A DNA stretch of 17,443 nucleotides from the NCBI RefSeq assembly GCF_000721075.1, contig NZ_JOEQ01000065.1:1-17443 (forward strand), in the 5' to 3' direction. The stretch is from Streptosporangium amethystogenes. Lineage in GTDB: Bacteria > Actinomycetota > Actinomycetes > Streptosporangiales > Streptosporangiaceae. Below the pieces are notes generated by a model that was not told the DNA's origin, did no database searches, and saw only the letters and a list, made by a program, of their open reading frames with translations. The position numbers and the translations under genes were made by a program. Within the stretch, counting starts at the first letter, position 1. The number at the start of each line of letters is the position of its first letter. Shown here in pieces: positions 1-6,651 of this stretch.

Positions 1-1
1 T

Positions 2-136
2 TCTCTTCGAACATGGGCAAGATCCTGCCAGGGGCACACGGGCGACGAGGACCAGTTCGACTTCAACCCGGTGAACCTATGCGGTCACGGCACTAGCGAC
101 AGGGCGTGCACCACATCGCGCAAGATCCCGGCGTGA
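2..136 (+). pseudogene. 3' end of an unrecognised coding sequence, cut by the window edge
   Basis: An open frame runs in from the left edge and stops with TGA at 134-136. Codons from about position 29 to 76 end almost only in G or C, as in real genes here, and encode a stretch containing HTGDEDQFDFNPVNL. After about position 77 the codon bias is lost and the frame overlaps the 3' end of the minus-strand DUF6461 remnant. This suggests the genuine reading ends at a rearrangement junction near 77-85. I do not recognise the protein. Confidence 0.3.
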
Positions 137-462
137 CCCTCCTCCACCATGATCGATCCACCGGCAGCGTGGCCGACTTTGATGGTGGCGTAACCTTCCT
201 TTTCGGGATCTTCGGTCAATCCCAGCCGACGCAGCACGTCTTCAGGCGCGAGATCGGCTATGAAGGTGAAGCAGAACGCTGCGGGCGCCCATCCAGACCG
301 ACTCCACCATGCGTAAACATCCGTGGTCGCCGCACGGTCGCCGCGCTCTCGGATTGACGGCTCGTTCCATCGGCGACCGGAATTCGGTGACTGCAGCCTT
401 CTTCCGTCTCGTCGTACAAGGCCAGATGCGTAAGACACGGCCACGTACGACAGGTGGGACAC
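85..462 (-). pseudogene. DUF6461-family protein, 3'-truncated remnant
   Basis: The 125-aa reading contains the DUF6461 opening (DVYAWWSRSGWAPAAFCFTF then LAPEDVLRRLG at about residues 48-80) and the start of the second strand block (MVEEGHAGILRDVVHALS). It then stops within five residues, where intact family members continue for another 60-100 residues. The first ~45 residues are not family-like, so the true start is unclear. The stop lies where a different coding frame on the other strand loses codon bias, so the 3' part was probably removed by recombination. Two longer DUF6461 genes occur at 12594 and 16224. The family's function is unknown. Confidence 0.55.
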
Positions 463-682
463 ATCCTTACCTCATCGAATGTGCAGTCATCGCAGCCGCG
501 AGGATACCGCCCGCGCGTGACATGGCGAGATCAGGGGCGCCACTGGGCGACGACCCCCAACTGGTGGAGGGCATCGACCCGAGCGACCGCCTGCACGGCC
601 TTATCTGAGAATTCCGGCACAGAAACCTCTCGATGGTTCTCTTCCGAAGAGACGTGCTGAATCCGAAAGCTTAACAGGACAC

Positions 683-862
683 ATGATCATGCTTCTGACC
701 TGCAGCGACAGGCACCCTCTGCATAACGCCCACCTTTGACATCACGGTGCGCTCATCTCGGCCTGGTTCGCCGAGGACCCCACCTGCCTGACGTGGTCAA
801 ATCTGCCGGACTTCGACGCGGTGGCGCGGGCGTTCGGCGCCGATCCCGGGAGCCTGATTACA
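683..862 (+). pseudogene. Small unrecognised ORF with an in-frame TGA
   Basis: An ATG at 683 follows AGGA at a reasonable distance and encodes about 18 residues before TGA at 737-739. The same frame then continues with strong GC3 bias through GALISAWFAEDPTCL and DFDAVARAFGADPGSL to about 860. The continuity of frame and bias across the TGA suggests one gene broken by a nonsense mutation. Downstream of 862 the frame stays open but loses protein-like composition. The function is not recognised. Confidence 0.35.
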
Positions 863-968
863 GGGGGAACCTCAGAAGTGCGGGATGGCCGAAGAAAGCC
901 GACCTCCCGCTCAGTCGACGGTCATCCGTTACCCTCGCCCGAGTTGATCTTTTCCGGAGGAGGGTGCC

Positions 969-1973
969 GTGACACAGGAACCCGGATCCCCGAGGGCAGC
1001 GGTGCTGCGCTGTGGTGCGGTTCTGGCGGTGTCAGGGCCGGTGATCCTGATGATGTTCGGAGTCGGCAGGCAGAGCGTCGGCTGGTTCTGTTCCGCGACG
1101 GGCTCCGACCTGCCGGAGGGGCCCTATGCGCTGGAGAATGTGCCGGGAGAGCTGCTGTTCTGGGCAGTTCTCCTGCTGCCGGTCGTCGTGGCGGGTCTCC
1201 TCCTGCGCGGGTCACGTCGGGCCACGCTCACGGCGGTCGCCGCAGTCGGCGCCGTGCTCGCGTTCGGGCTCCTCATCGGGTTTCTCCTGCCGGGTCCCGA
1301 CCCGTGCACCGGGCAGGAACGGGTGGCCGTGCCACCCTGGCCCTTGATCGTCTGCTATCCGGTGGCCACGGGGGCACTGCTCCTGACGGCCCGGTCACCG
1401 CTGCCTCCAAGATGGCACGGGATCATCCTGTGGGCGACCGCCGTCGGCGCCGCGGCGTGGACGGGGGCATTCCACCGCTTCACAGTCACGTACGACAGGT
1501 TCTTCATGGTCCTCTACACCCGCATCGAGGCTCCGGAGCCGTTCTGGGACGACCTCGCCCAGTGGTCCTGCGATGCCGACAGGATCGGCCTGCCGGTCGT
1601 TCTCGTCGCGTTGGCGGCAGCGGCTTCCACCCGCTGGGAACGGTCAGCCGGCACCGCGGTCGCGGCGGTTCTCCTCCTCTTCCCGCTCCTCGACGTCGTG
1701 TCGTACGTCCGCTGGTACGACGACGACTTCCAGACATCTCTCGTCGATTCAGTCCGGTGGCCGCTGCTTCTCGCGGCCGTCCTCGTCGCATCGGCCACCT
1801 GGATCCCCCGGCAGCGGATCTCCTGGGCCGAAACCGCCCGCCTGGCGCGACACATGATCCGCGAACGATCGAAGGGCACGATTCCCGGACAGGCGAAGCA
1901 TCTCGCCATCGCAACCATGATCGCGGCCACCACCGTCTGGCTGGTCATCTCGTCCTTCACACCGACACGGTAG
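969..1973 (+). CDS. Multi-pass integral membrane protein, unknown function
   Basis: This 334-aa protein has about nine hydrophobic helices, near residues 10-30, 60-80, 84-105, 121-140, 148-168, 206-224, 230-250, 266-285 and 315-332. The GTG start is supported by a strong GGAGGAGGG ribosome binding site 4-5 nt upstream. A soluble acidic and aromatic stretch (about 170-205, with YDRFF and EPFWDDLAQWSCD) lies between helices, probably outside the membrane. It has no ATPase, transporter or enzyme motif that I recognise. It is monocistronic, and a gap of nearly 300 bp follows it. Confidence 0.8.
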   Translation: MTQEPGSPRAAVLRCGAVLAVSGPVILMMFGVGRQSVGWFCSATGSDLPEGPYALENVPGELLFWAVLLLPVVVAGLLLRGSRRATLTAVAAVGAVLAFGLLIGFLLPGPDPCTGQERVAVPPWPLIVCYPVATGALLLTARSPLPPRWHGIILWATAVGAAAWTGAFHRFTVTYDRFFMVLYTRIEAPEPFWDDLAQWSCDADRIGLPVVLVALAAAASTRWERSAGTAVAAVLLLFPLLDVVSYVRWYDDDFQTSLVDSVRWPLLLAAVLVASATWIPRQRISWAETARLARHMIRERSKGTIPGQAKHLAIATMIAATTVWLVISSFTPTR

Positions 1974-2270
1974 GAGCCAACGGCACGGATTCCACGGGGC
2001 GCGGAGCAACACCTGCGCCCAGAGCGGTTCACTACGAGCCAAGGCGCAATCGTCCAGGACCGTCCACGGCTGTCTTCCGGCCCTGGTCGAGGCCACGGGT
2101 GAAGGCGTACAGGTGGGCAGCATGCTCTGATCTAGGGTTGTTCGCAGCGGCGGCTGACACGTGGGCGGCGCTGGCCGTGACCGGTCAGAGAGCCGCAGCG
2201 CGGCCAGCAATCGCCCGACGCATGGCGAGACGCCGAAGGTGGATCGCCTTTAAAGACGTATCGAAAGATC
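1974..2270. other. Intergenic stretch, nothing recognised
   Basis: About 300 bp lies between the membrane protein and the 3' end of the converging GntR operon. I saw no convincing short gene, tRNA or strong terminator. Open frames here lack a ribosome binding site and are shadow-like. Confidence 0.4.
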
Positions 2271-2579
2271 TCATCCGGAGTGAGCAGACTCTGATGAGCT
2301 TGGGGCTGTAGTGGCTACTGGGGTCCCATCGGGTCCTGCGGTGCGTTCCTCGGCGGTGGTGACGAAGCTGCCCATGCCATGTTCGGTGCGGATCCACCGG
2401 TCCTTGCGCAGGGAGTTCATGACCTTTTGTACGGTCTGGGTGGCGATGCCGAACTCTTGGGTGAGGTCGACGACCGAGGGGATTCGCTGGCCTGGCTTGT
2501 ACTGGCCGGCCTCGATGCGCTTGATGATGATGTCGCGCACCTGTCGCCACCTGGGCAGATCATCCCGCAACTCAGTCAT
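2271..2579 (-). CDS. Minimal GntR-family transcriptional regulator (second of pair)
   Basis: About 102 aa, starting at ATG 2579 (a GTG at 2585 is the alternative). A GntR winged helix-turn-helix fills about residues 8-75: RWRQVRDIIIKRIEAGQY, then GQRIPSVVDLTQEFGIATQTV and the wing GMGSFVTT. There is no C-terminal effector domain (no FCD or UTRA), only a 25-residue polar tail. It lies 27-33 nt downstream of a paralogous regulator on the same strand, so the two are probably cotranscribed. By analogy with KorSA-type GntR repressors of actinomycete integrative elements it may repress the divergent small-gene operon. That role is inferred. Confidence 0.85.
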   Translation of the reverse strand: MTELRDDLPRWRQVRDIIIKRIEAGQYKPGQRIPSVVDLTQEFGIATQTVQKVMNSLRKDRWIRTEHGMGSFVTTAEERTAGPDGTPVATTAPSSSESAHSG

Positions 2580-2612
2580 GACCACACGGTAGGAGCCCGT
2601 AGCGGGGGCCGG

Positions 2613-2927
2613 CTACTTGTCCGCCGTAGTCTCAGGTGAGCTGTCTTCCTCGGTGTTGGTGGTGACGAAGCTGCCGAGGTTGGGGACGGTGTAGATCTTG
2701 CCTGCTTCGCGGAGGCGTTCCATGGCCTTGCGGATGGTGGGGCGGGCGACGCCGAACTCCTCCATCAGCTTGACTTCGGAGATCTTGAACTTGGGTCCCC
2801 ACTCCCCTGAGTCGATCCGGGAGTTGAGGACTTCGAGGATCTGCTCCCAGCGGGAGCGGTCCTCGTCGAATTCCCAGGTGCGCGTGTGCTCGACGTATCT
2901 GGCCACGCTACGACCATAGAAAGGCAC
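2613..2927 (-). CDS. Minimal GntR-family transcriptional regulator (first of pair)
   Basis: 104 aa. A GTG start at 2927 has AGGG 7 nt upstream; an in-frame GTG eight codons in is possible. The GntR winged HTH spans about residues 26-92: RWEQILEVLNSRIDSGEWGP, ISEVKLMEEFGVARPTIRKA and the wing NLGSFVTT. No ligand-binding domain follows. It is clearly paralogous to the gene at 2271-2579, sharing RW-x-Q, EFG-[VI]-A and GSFVTT. It is transcribed divergently from the gene at 3013, across an 85-bp region with three tandem 10-bp repeats that are its most likely operator. Confidence 0.87.
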   Translation of the reverse strand: MPFYGRSVARYVEHTRTWEFDEDRSRWEQILEVLNSRIDSGEWGPKFKISEVKLMEEFGVARPTIRKAMERLREAGKIYTVPNLGSFVTTNTEEDSSPETTADK

Positions 2928-2949
2928 TTCACGGCCCTACACAGCGGCT

Positions 2950-2979
2950 CATGTAGCTTCATGGAGTTTCATGGAGTAG
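2950..2979. repeat. Three tandem 10-bp repeats, putative GntR operator
   Basis: CATGTAGCTT, CATGGAGTTT and CATGGAGTAG lie head to tail with an exact 10-bp period, so each unit presents the same helix face. They sit between the divergent GntR gene and the small-gene operon, and the last unit overlaps the proposed -35 of the rightward promoter. Binding by the neighbouring GntR proteins is inferred from position. Confidence 0.6.
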
Positions 2980-3006
2980 ACAGGGACTTACAGGTCTGGT
3001 TACTCT
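2977..3006 (+). promoter_or_regulatory. Putative promoter giving a leaderless transcript for 3013
   Basis: TAGACA (2977-2982) and TACTCT (3001-3006) are separated by 18 bp and resemble -35 and -10 elements. The ATG at 3013 lies 7 nt after the -10, about where transcription would begin. No Shine-Dalgarno sequence precedes that ATG, which fits leaderless translation, common in actinobacteria. The -35 overlaps the third tandem repeat, so a bound regulator would block it. Confidence 0.45.
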
Positions 3007-3012
3007 CATCCC

Positions 3013-3339
3013 ATGGCATCGGTAAGCGACAACCCAGCCCCGGGGCCGCTGGAGGCCGCCGAAGGGCTCCGTGCAGCGTTGACCCAGTACGGAATCCTGT
3101 CTGATGTGCATGACGGGTACGGGCTGGCGCTCGTGTCGGTCTGGGTTGATCTGATCGTGTGGTGTCGCGGGGATCAGTTCTGGTGGCGTACCGGCTGGAA
3201 CCCTCGCCAGCGTCGTCCCGTCTACGCCCGTCCCCCGCTGGTCGAGCCTGACCGGGCCGCGCATCGTATTGCCCTGCGGTATGCGGAGTTGCGGCAGATT
3301 CATCCGCTGCCGGAGCCGAAGGCGGTGTATCCATCGTGA
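3013..3339 (+). CDS. Small FWW-family protein (copy A), unknown function
   Basis: 108 aa, soluble, no signal peptide. An N-terminal helix (LEAAEGLRAALTQYGI) is followed by a strand-rich part with SDVHDGY, LALVSVWVDLIVWC and GDQFWWRTGW, then a helix (AAHRIALRYAELRQIH). The same order appears in the gene at 5224: helix, [SA]DVH, hydrophobic strand, charged pair, FWW, C-terminal helix. A broken copy lies at 5851 and 6652. I do not recognise a named domain. It is the first gene of the rightward operon, likely translated from a leaderless mRNA, and its stop overlaps the next start (GTGA at 3336). Confidence 0.75.
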   Translation: MASVSDNPAPGPLEAAEGLRAALTQYGILSDVHDGYGLALVSVWVDLIVWCRGDQFWWRTGWNPRQRRPVYARPPLVEPDRAAHRIALRYAELRQIHPLPEPKAVYPS

Positions 3340-4079
3340 CGACACCTGACGGAGGCGCGGGGTCGCTGATGCTGCCGCCTCGTTCGCCCGGGGTGACGGT
3401 CGGAGCGCTGGTGCGGCCTGCGGAGGATCTCCGGCTCAGGGATCACTTGGCCTTCGAGCGTGATCGTGACCAGCCGTTCCGGATCACTCCGGTACGGAGC
3501 GACGAGCACGGGTGTCGCCGCGTCGACCTTGTATGGGGGCAGGTCACCCAGCTTGGCCGCCTGGGGAGTGGTGGTCGCTGGTGGAGGCCGCCGACGTTCC
3601 TTCTCTCGGTCTCCTGCTCGTTCGCCTCGGATGCCTCCCTCATCACCACCCTGTTCAACCGTTCCCCCGTAGTCGCAGAACAGGTTGGTGGTCCCTTGAA
3701 CGGGCGTGGCGGCGCCGGCCCTGGGAGGGGGGCGCCGTCACGCCTCAATCCCCGTGATGGGAGAGAACACGATGTCCGAACGAGATTCTCCGACCTGGCC
3801 TTTACCCGCGGTGGCCGGTGGACCGGTGATCGAGGGATGGCGGATCGAACAGAGCGGGTGGGGTGTCTTCTCCGCGCACCGCACCCCCGAACGCGTACTG
3901 ACCGAACACGAGATGCTCGCCGGGCTTACCGGGCACCTGGTCGCCGAAACGGCCGAGGAAATCCTCCGGCTGACCGGCGAACAGCACCGCATCGAGCGCC
4001 AATTGAACAGGATGCCGCCGGTGTGCCCGCACTGCGGACGCTCCCAAGGGGACGCGCCGCTGATCGTGACGGCGGATGA
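3336..4079 (+). CDS. Unrecognised ORF, reading frame probably disturbed at the 3' end
   Basis: The GTG start overlaps the previous stop in the GTGA arrangement typical of coupled genes. The first ~85 residues read as a basic soluble protein (VTVGALVRPAEDLRLRDHLA, ITPVRSDEHGCRRVDLVWGQ). The frame then stays open to 4079, overlapping the well-supported next gene by 308 nt, which is implausible for an intact gene. An indel after about 3560 has probably removed the proper stop. Another plus frame ends with TGA at 3755-3757, just before the next ribosome binding site. The antisense strand also has a long open frame with comparable base bias but no start codon, so the coding strand is not certain. 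Confidence 0.4.
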   Translation: MTTPDGGAGSLMLPPRSPGVTVGALVRPAEDLRLRDHLAFERDRDQPFRITPVRSDEHGCRRVDLVWGQVTQLGRLGSGGRWWRPPTFLLSVSCSFASDASLITTLFNRSPVVAEQVGGPLNGRGGAGPGRGAPSRLNPRDGREHDVRTRFSDLAFTRGGRWTGDRGMADRTERVGCLLRAPHPRTRTDRTRDARRAYRAPGRRNGRGNPPADRRTAPHRAPIEQDAAGVPALRTLPRGRAADRDGG

Positions 4080-4278
4080 ATCCTCGGTCACGGCGCAGCG
4101 GTGCGCACGCAGCTACCCGACCGGGGCGGACTGCCTTCACCACCAGGTGGAGTGGACCCCCGATGGTGCCCGCTGTCGACAGTGCGGCACCCGGTGGCGG
4201 CCGAACCTGATCCCGGCAGAGGTAGCGGCTCGTCTCAAGAGCGGCATCCCTGCCACGGCCGACCGGAGACCCCTCTGA
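3772..4278 (+). CDS. Small zinc-ribbon-like protein, unknown function
   Basis: 168 aa from the ATG at 3772, chosen because GGGAGAG lies 6 nt upstream; an open frame extends 22 codons further up without a ribosome binding site. The N-terminal third is globular (VIEGWRIEQSGWGVFSAHRT). A helix around residues 55-80 (VAETAEEILRLTGEQHRIER) leads into two metal-type knuckles: CPHCG near residue 84 and CRQCG near residue 142, with extra Cys and a His pair (C-LHHQVEW) between. This layout suggests one or two zinc ribbons. The gene belongs to the rightward small-gene cluster. No enzymatic motif is visible. Confidence 0.7.
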   Translation: MSERDSPTWPLPAVAGGPVIEGWRIEQSGWGVFSAHRTPERVLTEHEMLAGLTGHLVAETAEEILRLTGEQHRIERQLNRMPPVCPHCGRSQGDAPLIVTADESSVTAQRCARSYPTGADCLHHQVEWTPDGARCRQCGTRWRPNLIPAEVAARLKSGIPATADRRPL

Positions 4279-4395
4279 TCTCGTCGACTCTCAGACAGTC
4301 GATGTAAAAGAACCCAGCGTCGGTGCTCGTCTCCAGGCCGATGAGCGTCGCCTCCCGCTACCGGATGCGCAACCAACCCAAACAAAAGCGAACCC

Positions 4396-4428
4396 GCCCG
4401 GCGCTTGCCACGTCCGGACGGGTCCTTG
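4396..4428. terminator. Hairpin between small genes
   Basis: ACCCGCCCGG and CCGGACGGGT form a 10-bp stem around a 12-nt loop. The stem is fully paired, with one G-U, only when transcribed leftward, and there it is followed by a TTTTG-TTT stretch. Rightward it has a C-A mismatch and no U-run. It may limit antisense transcription. No leftward gene was found to its right that would need it. Confidence 0.25.
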
Positions 4429-4450
4429 ACCAGGAAGGCACTCCTGACCC

Positions 4451-5227
4451 GTGCATAACCTTAATGCTCCGGTTCTCGAACGGACCACCGCGAGCGGCTG
4501 CGGCTGCTTCGCCGATTCCCCGCCCCTGCCGATGGGATGCGCCGCCTGCGGGCACGCACCCTACGCGCACGGCTGCCCCGGCCAAAGCTCCGACCACGAC
4601 TACGCGCAGCCGTCCGCTGTCCTGATGGCCGAGCGCCTGGAGGTACGCCGCCGACTCGACCTCGGCCGGACCCTGCCGACCTTCGAACCCGCCCGCGAGA
4701 TCACCGCGCAGCCGACGCCCGTACCCCGCCAGGCCGACCCCGAGGCGGCGCCGTCGCGTACCCGGCCCGCCGGACGTACGGACGCACGGCGTCCGACGCC
4801 GGGTGGGATCCCATCCCGGGTGACCGAGACGCGACAGGATCGCGCGGTCCGCCTGGCGCTCGCCCGCGACCCCCTCTCCCTACGAAGAGCCCGCCTCGCA
4901 GCCCATACCGTGGCCCACACCTCAGCCCCTACGCACGAGCGCGGCGCCCCACCCCCAAGCCAGGAACCGCTCACCCTACGGCGAGCCCACACCGCAGCCC
5001 ATACCGCGACCCCTACGCACGAGCGCGGCGCCCCACCCCCGAGCATCAGCCAGAAACCGACCACCCGGCCACCGCTCACCCCGCTGCCGGACCCTCCCGA
5101 GCAGCAGCACCAGACCCTCCGGCCGGGGTCCCCCGCCCCCGGCCGGAGCCACTCGCCGGACGCCTTCCCGCCCCGACGCCACGACCCGTACCGGCAGCAG
5201 CCCCACCGGTGGGAGACCGCGGCATGA
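4451..5227 (+). CDS. Cys-rich N-terminus with a long Pro-rich repeat tail, unknown function
   Basis: 258 aa. The GTG start has GGAAGG about 12 nt upstream, so it is only moderately supported. Residues 17-45 carry a compact Cys/His pattern (CGC, CAACGHAPYAHGC) that could bind a metal. A helical segment follows (MAERLEVRRRLDLGRTLP). From about residue 80 the protein becomes low-complexity, Pro/Arg/Thr-rich and probably disordered. It includes two near-copies of a ~30-residue unit sharing AHTxxPTHERGAPPPS. Third codon positions stay GC-rich to the end. The TGA stop overlaps the next ATG (ATGA at 5224), so translation is coupled. Confidence 0.65.
   Translation: MHNLNAPVLERTTASGCGCFADSPPLPMGCAACGHAPYAHGCPGQSSDHDYAQPSAVLMAERLEVRRRLDLGRTLPTFEPAREITAQPTPVPRQADPEAAPSRTRPAGRTDARRPTPGGIPSRVTETRQDRAVRLALARDPLSLRRARLAAHTVAHTSAPTHERGAPPPSQEPLTLRRAHTAAHTATPTHERGAPPPSISQKPTTRPPLTPLPDPPEQQHQTLRPGSPAPGRSHSPDAFPPRRHDPYRQQPHRWETAA
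4876..5045 (+). repeat. Two-copy tandem repeat inside the Pro-rich tail
   Basis: Two DNA units, about 4876-4960 and 4970-5045, share CCTACG-A/G-GAGCCC, GCAGCCCATACCG and about 30 identical bases from CCCCTACGCACGAG onward. In frame they encode variants of LRRAxxAAHT..PTHERGAPPPS. This is an in-frame intragenic duplication that has diverged a little. Confidence 0.6.
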
Positions 5228-5574
5228 ACAACACCCCCACCGCCCGGCTGCGCGCCGAAGAGCTGGCCGCCGAGCTGGGCCGTACCCACGGCATCTCGGC
5301 CGACGTCCACGAGCTGAACTCCGGCAACGCCATCGTGTCCATCTACCGAGGACTGCTCGCCTACACCGACGGTGAGAACTTCTGGTGGACCAGCCCCGAA
5401 CTCGGTCGCTCCGGAGCACCCCTGCTCAGCTCCGAGCCGACGCCGACCATGGCCGCCGAACAGCTCGCCGAGCACTACGCCATCCTGCGCACCCGTCCCC
5501 CCACCTCACTGCTGGACCGCGAGCTACCGAGGATGACCGACCCTATCCGGGCCGAGCATGTCGACCCGCGCTGA
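5224..5574 (+). CDS. Small FWW-family protein (copy B), unknown function
   Basis: 116 aa, soluble. It shares its layout with the gene at 3013: an N-terminal helix (LRAEELAAELGRTHGI), then SADVHELNSG, a hydrophobic strand (AIVSIYRGLLAY), GENFWW, and a C-terminal helix (AAEQLAEHYAIL). A 30-residue charged tail follows. The start overlaps the previous stop by ATGA, and the 3' end overlaps the next gene by 17 nt. Two family members in one operon suggest either a hetero-oligomer or adaptation to different partners. Function is unknown. Confidence 0.78.
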   Translation: MNNTPTARLRAEELAAELGRTHGISADVHELNSGNAIVSIYRGLLAYTDGENFWWTSPELGRSGAPLLSSEPTPTMAAEQLAEHYAILRTRPPTSLLDRELPRMTDPIRAEHVDPR

Positions 5575-5854
5575 CGAGGAGGCGGCACGAGTCGCCCAGC
5601 AGGTACAGGAGCAGGCACCCACCTGGTTCGTCATGTGGAGCCTGAGACACCGGCGCTTCGAGGCCTGGGAATGCAGCGACCCGGCCCGCTGCCGTACCAC
5701 CCACGGACGCACCGCGTCCGAACTGTGGGACCGCATGCAACAGATAGACCTCGAACTCCAGCAGACCCCCGCCGAGGACGCTCCCCCGGATCCACCACCG
5801 GGACCGAGCCCCGACCCCCCGCCACCAGCCCAGGACGAAAGGACCCGGCCGTGA
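5558..5854 (+). CDS. Small Trp-rich protein with acidic/proline tail
   Basis: 98 aa. The core (residues 1-68) contains APTWFVMWSLRHRRFEAWE, a CxxxxRC-like pair (CSDPARC) and a helix (TASELWDRMQQIDLELQQ). The last 30 residues are Pro/Asp-rich and probably disordered. The ATG lies inside the 3' end of the preceding gene and the stop overlaps the next GTG (GTGA at 5851), so it is an internal gene of the coupled cluster. I do not recognise a family. Confidence 0.65.
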   Translation: MSTRADEEAARVAQQVQEQAPTWFVMWSLRHRRFEAWECSDPARCRTTHGRTASELWDRMQQIDLELQQTPAEDAPPDPPPGPSPDPPPPAQDERTRP

Positions 5855-6018
5855 TCCCACCCCACGGCACCCGACCGAGGCGGACCGGTGCCATCGCCGC
5901 CCTGCGAAGCCTCCGCACCGAGCTGCACAACCCCGAGATCTCCTACGTCGGGGGATTGAGTGTTCGTCAGAAGTGGCCCCAGGGGCGGTCAGGATGTCAT
6001 AGCTCCTTGCCATCATGA
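5851..6018 (+). pseudogene. 5' part of a third FWW-type gene, interrupted
   Basis: The GTG start overlaps the previous stop (GTGA). About 35 residues look like the N-terminal helix of the FWW family (TGAIAALRSLRTELHNPEIS), after which the frame runs into the leader of the Nudix gene and stops at 6018. The expected hydrophobic strand and F-x-W part are missing here. A stretch with exactly those features, but no start, lies at 6652-6846 on the other side of the Nudix gene. The simplest reading is one gene split by the arrival of the Nudix module. Confidence 0.45.
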
Positions 6019-6626
6019 GGGACGTGATTGCCATTGATGCCTCAGACGTTCCTGACCAGCCTCTTCGTACTCGGCTGACAGAGTTGCTGGAGGGCGTTGG
6101 CACCTGGGATAAGCAGGAGCGCGCGCACCTCGCCACGGCAGCGGAGTGGATCGCAAGCGGAGCTCCGCTGTATCGAACGCAGAAGCCCGATGTTCCGCCG
6201 ATGCACCTGGTCAGTTACTTCGTGGCTCTCGACGAGGCCCGCGCGGAGCTTCTGCTCGTCGCCCATCGCAAGGCCGGCCTGTGGCTTCCCAGCGGCGGCC
6301 ACGTCGAGCCGATGGAGGACCCGTGGGACACAGTTCTGCGCGAGTGCGGAGAGGAACTGCACACCAAGGCCGTCCCGTCGGCGGTCTCCGGAAAGAACCC
6401 GTTCTTCCTGACCGTTACCCGAACACGCGGGCAGGGACAGCACACTGACGTGTCATTGTGGTACGTCCTGCAGTCTGAGGCAGGCGACATCACCTCCTTC
6501 GACGAGGATGAATTCGAAGCGATCAGGTGGCTGCCGCTGCATCAGGTCCTCGCTGAGCCCGGGGACACGCTCGACCCCCACATGCACCGGTTCACCAGCA
6601 AACTCATGGCTGCCCTCGCCTGGTAG
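6015..6626 (+). CDS. Nudix hydrolase
   Basis: 203 aa. A complete Nudix box is visible: G95, E101, then R109-E110-C-G-E113-E114-L115 (GGHVEPMEDPWDTVLREC, then GEEL), matching GX5EX7REUXEEXGU and its metal-binding glutamates. Such enzymes hydrolyse nucleoside diphosphates linked to another group; the substrate here is unknown. About 65 residues precede the fold (helical, with TWDKQERAHLATAAEWI), as in many actinobacterial Nudix proteins. ATG 6015 is used; GTG 6024 is also possible, and neither has a strong ribosome binding site. Nudix genes (nud) are recurrent AICE cargo alongside GntR regulators, which fits this neighbourhood. Confidence 0.92.
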   Translation: MRDVIAIDASDVPDQPLRTRLTELLEGVGTWDKQERAHLATAAEWIASGAPLYRTQKPDVPPMHLVSYFVALDEARAELLLVAHRKAGLWLPSGGHVEPMEDPWDTVLRECGEELHTKAVPSAVSGKNPFFLTVTRTRGQGQHTDVSLWYVLQSEAGDITSFDEDEFEAIRWLPLHQVLAEPGDTLDPHMHRFTSKLMAALAW

Positions 6627-6651
6627 CCGTCCTCTCCGCGAGTCCTGCGGC

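Noticed and set aside
821..2311. Long plus-strand ORF of 496 codons
   Set aside because: It overlaps the membrane protein gene in another frame over its whole useful length, is Arg/Pro/Gly-rich and has no ribosome binding site. Only its first ~40 codons (with 683-820) look like a gene remnant.
2950..2979. CRISPR array
   Set aside because: The three 10-bp units are directly adjacent with no spacers, and no cas genes are present.
4600..5475. Long minus-strand ORF opposite the Pro-rich gene
   Set aside because: Its Gly/Arg/Ser-rich composition is the mirror of the Pro/Arg-rich plus gene. The plus frame has better third-position bias and ATGA coupling at both ends.
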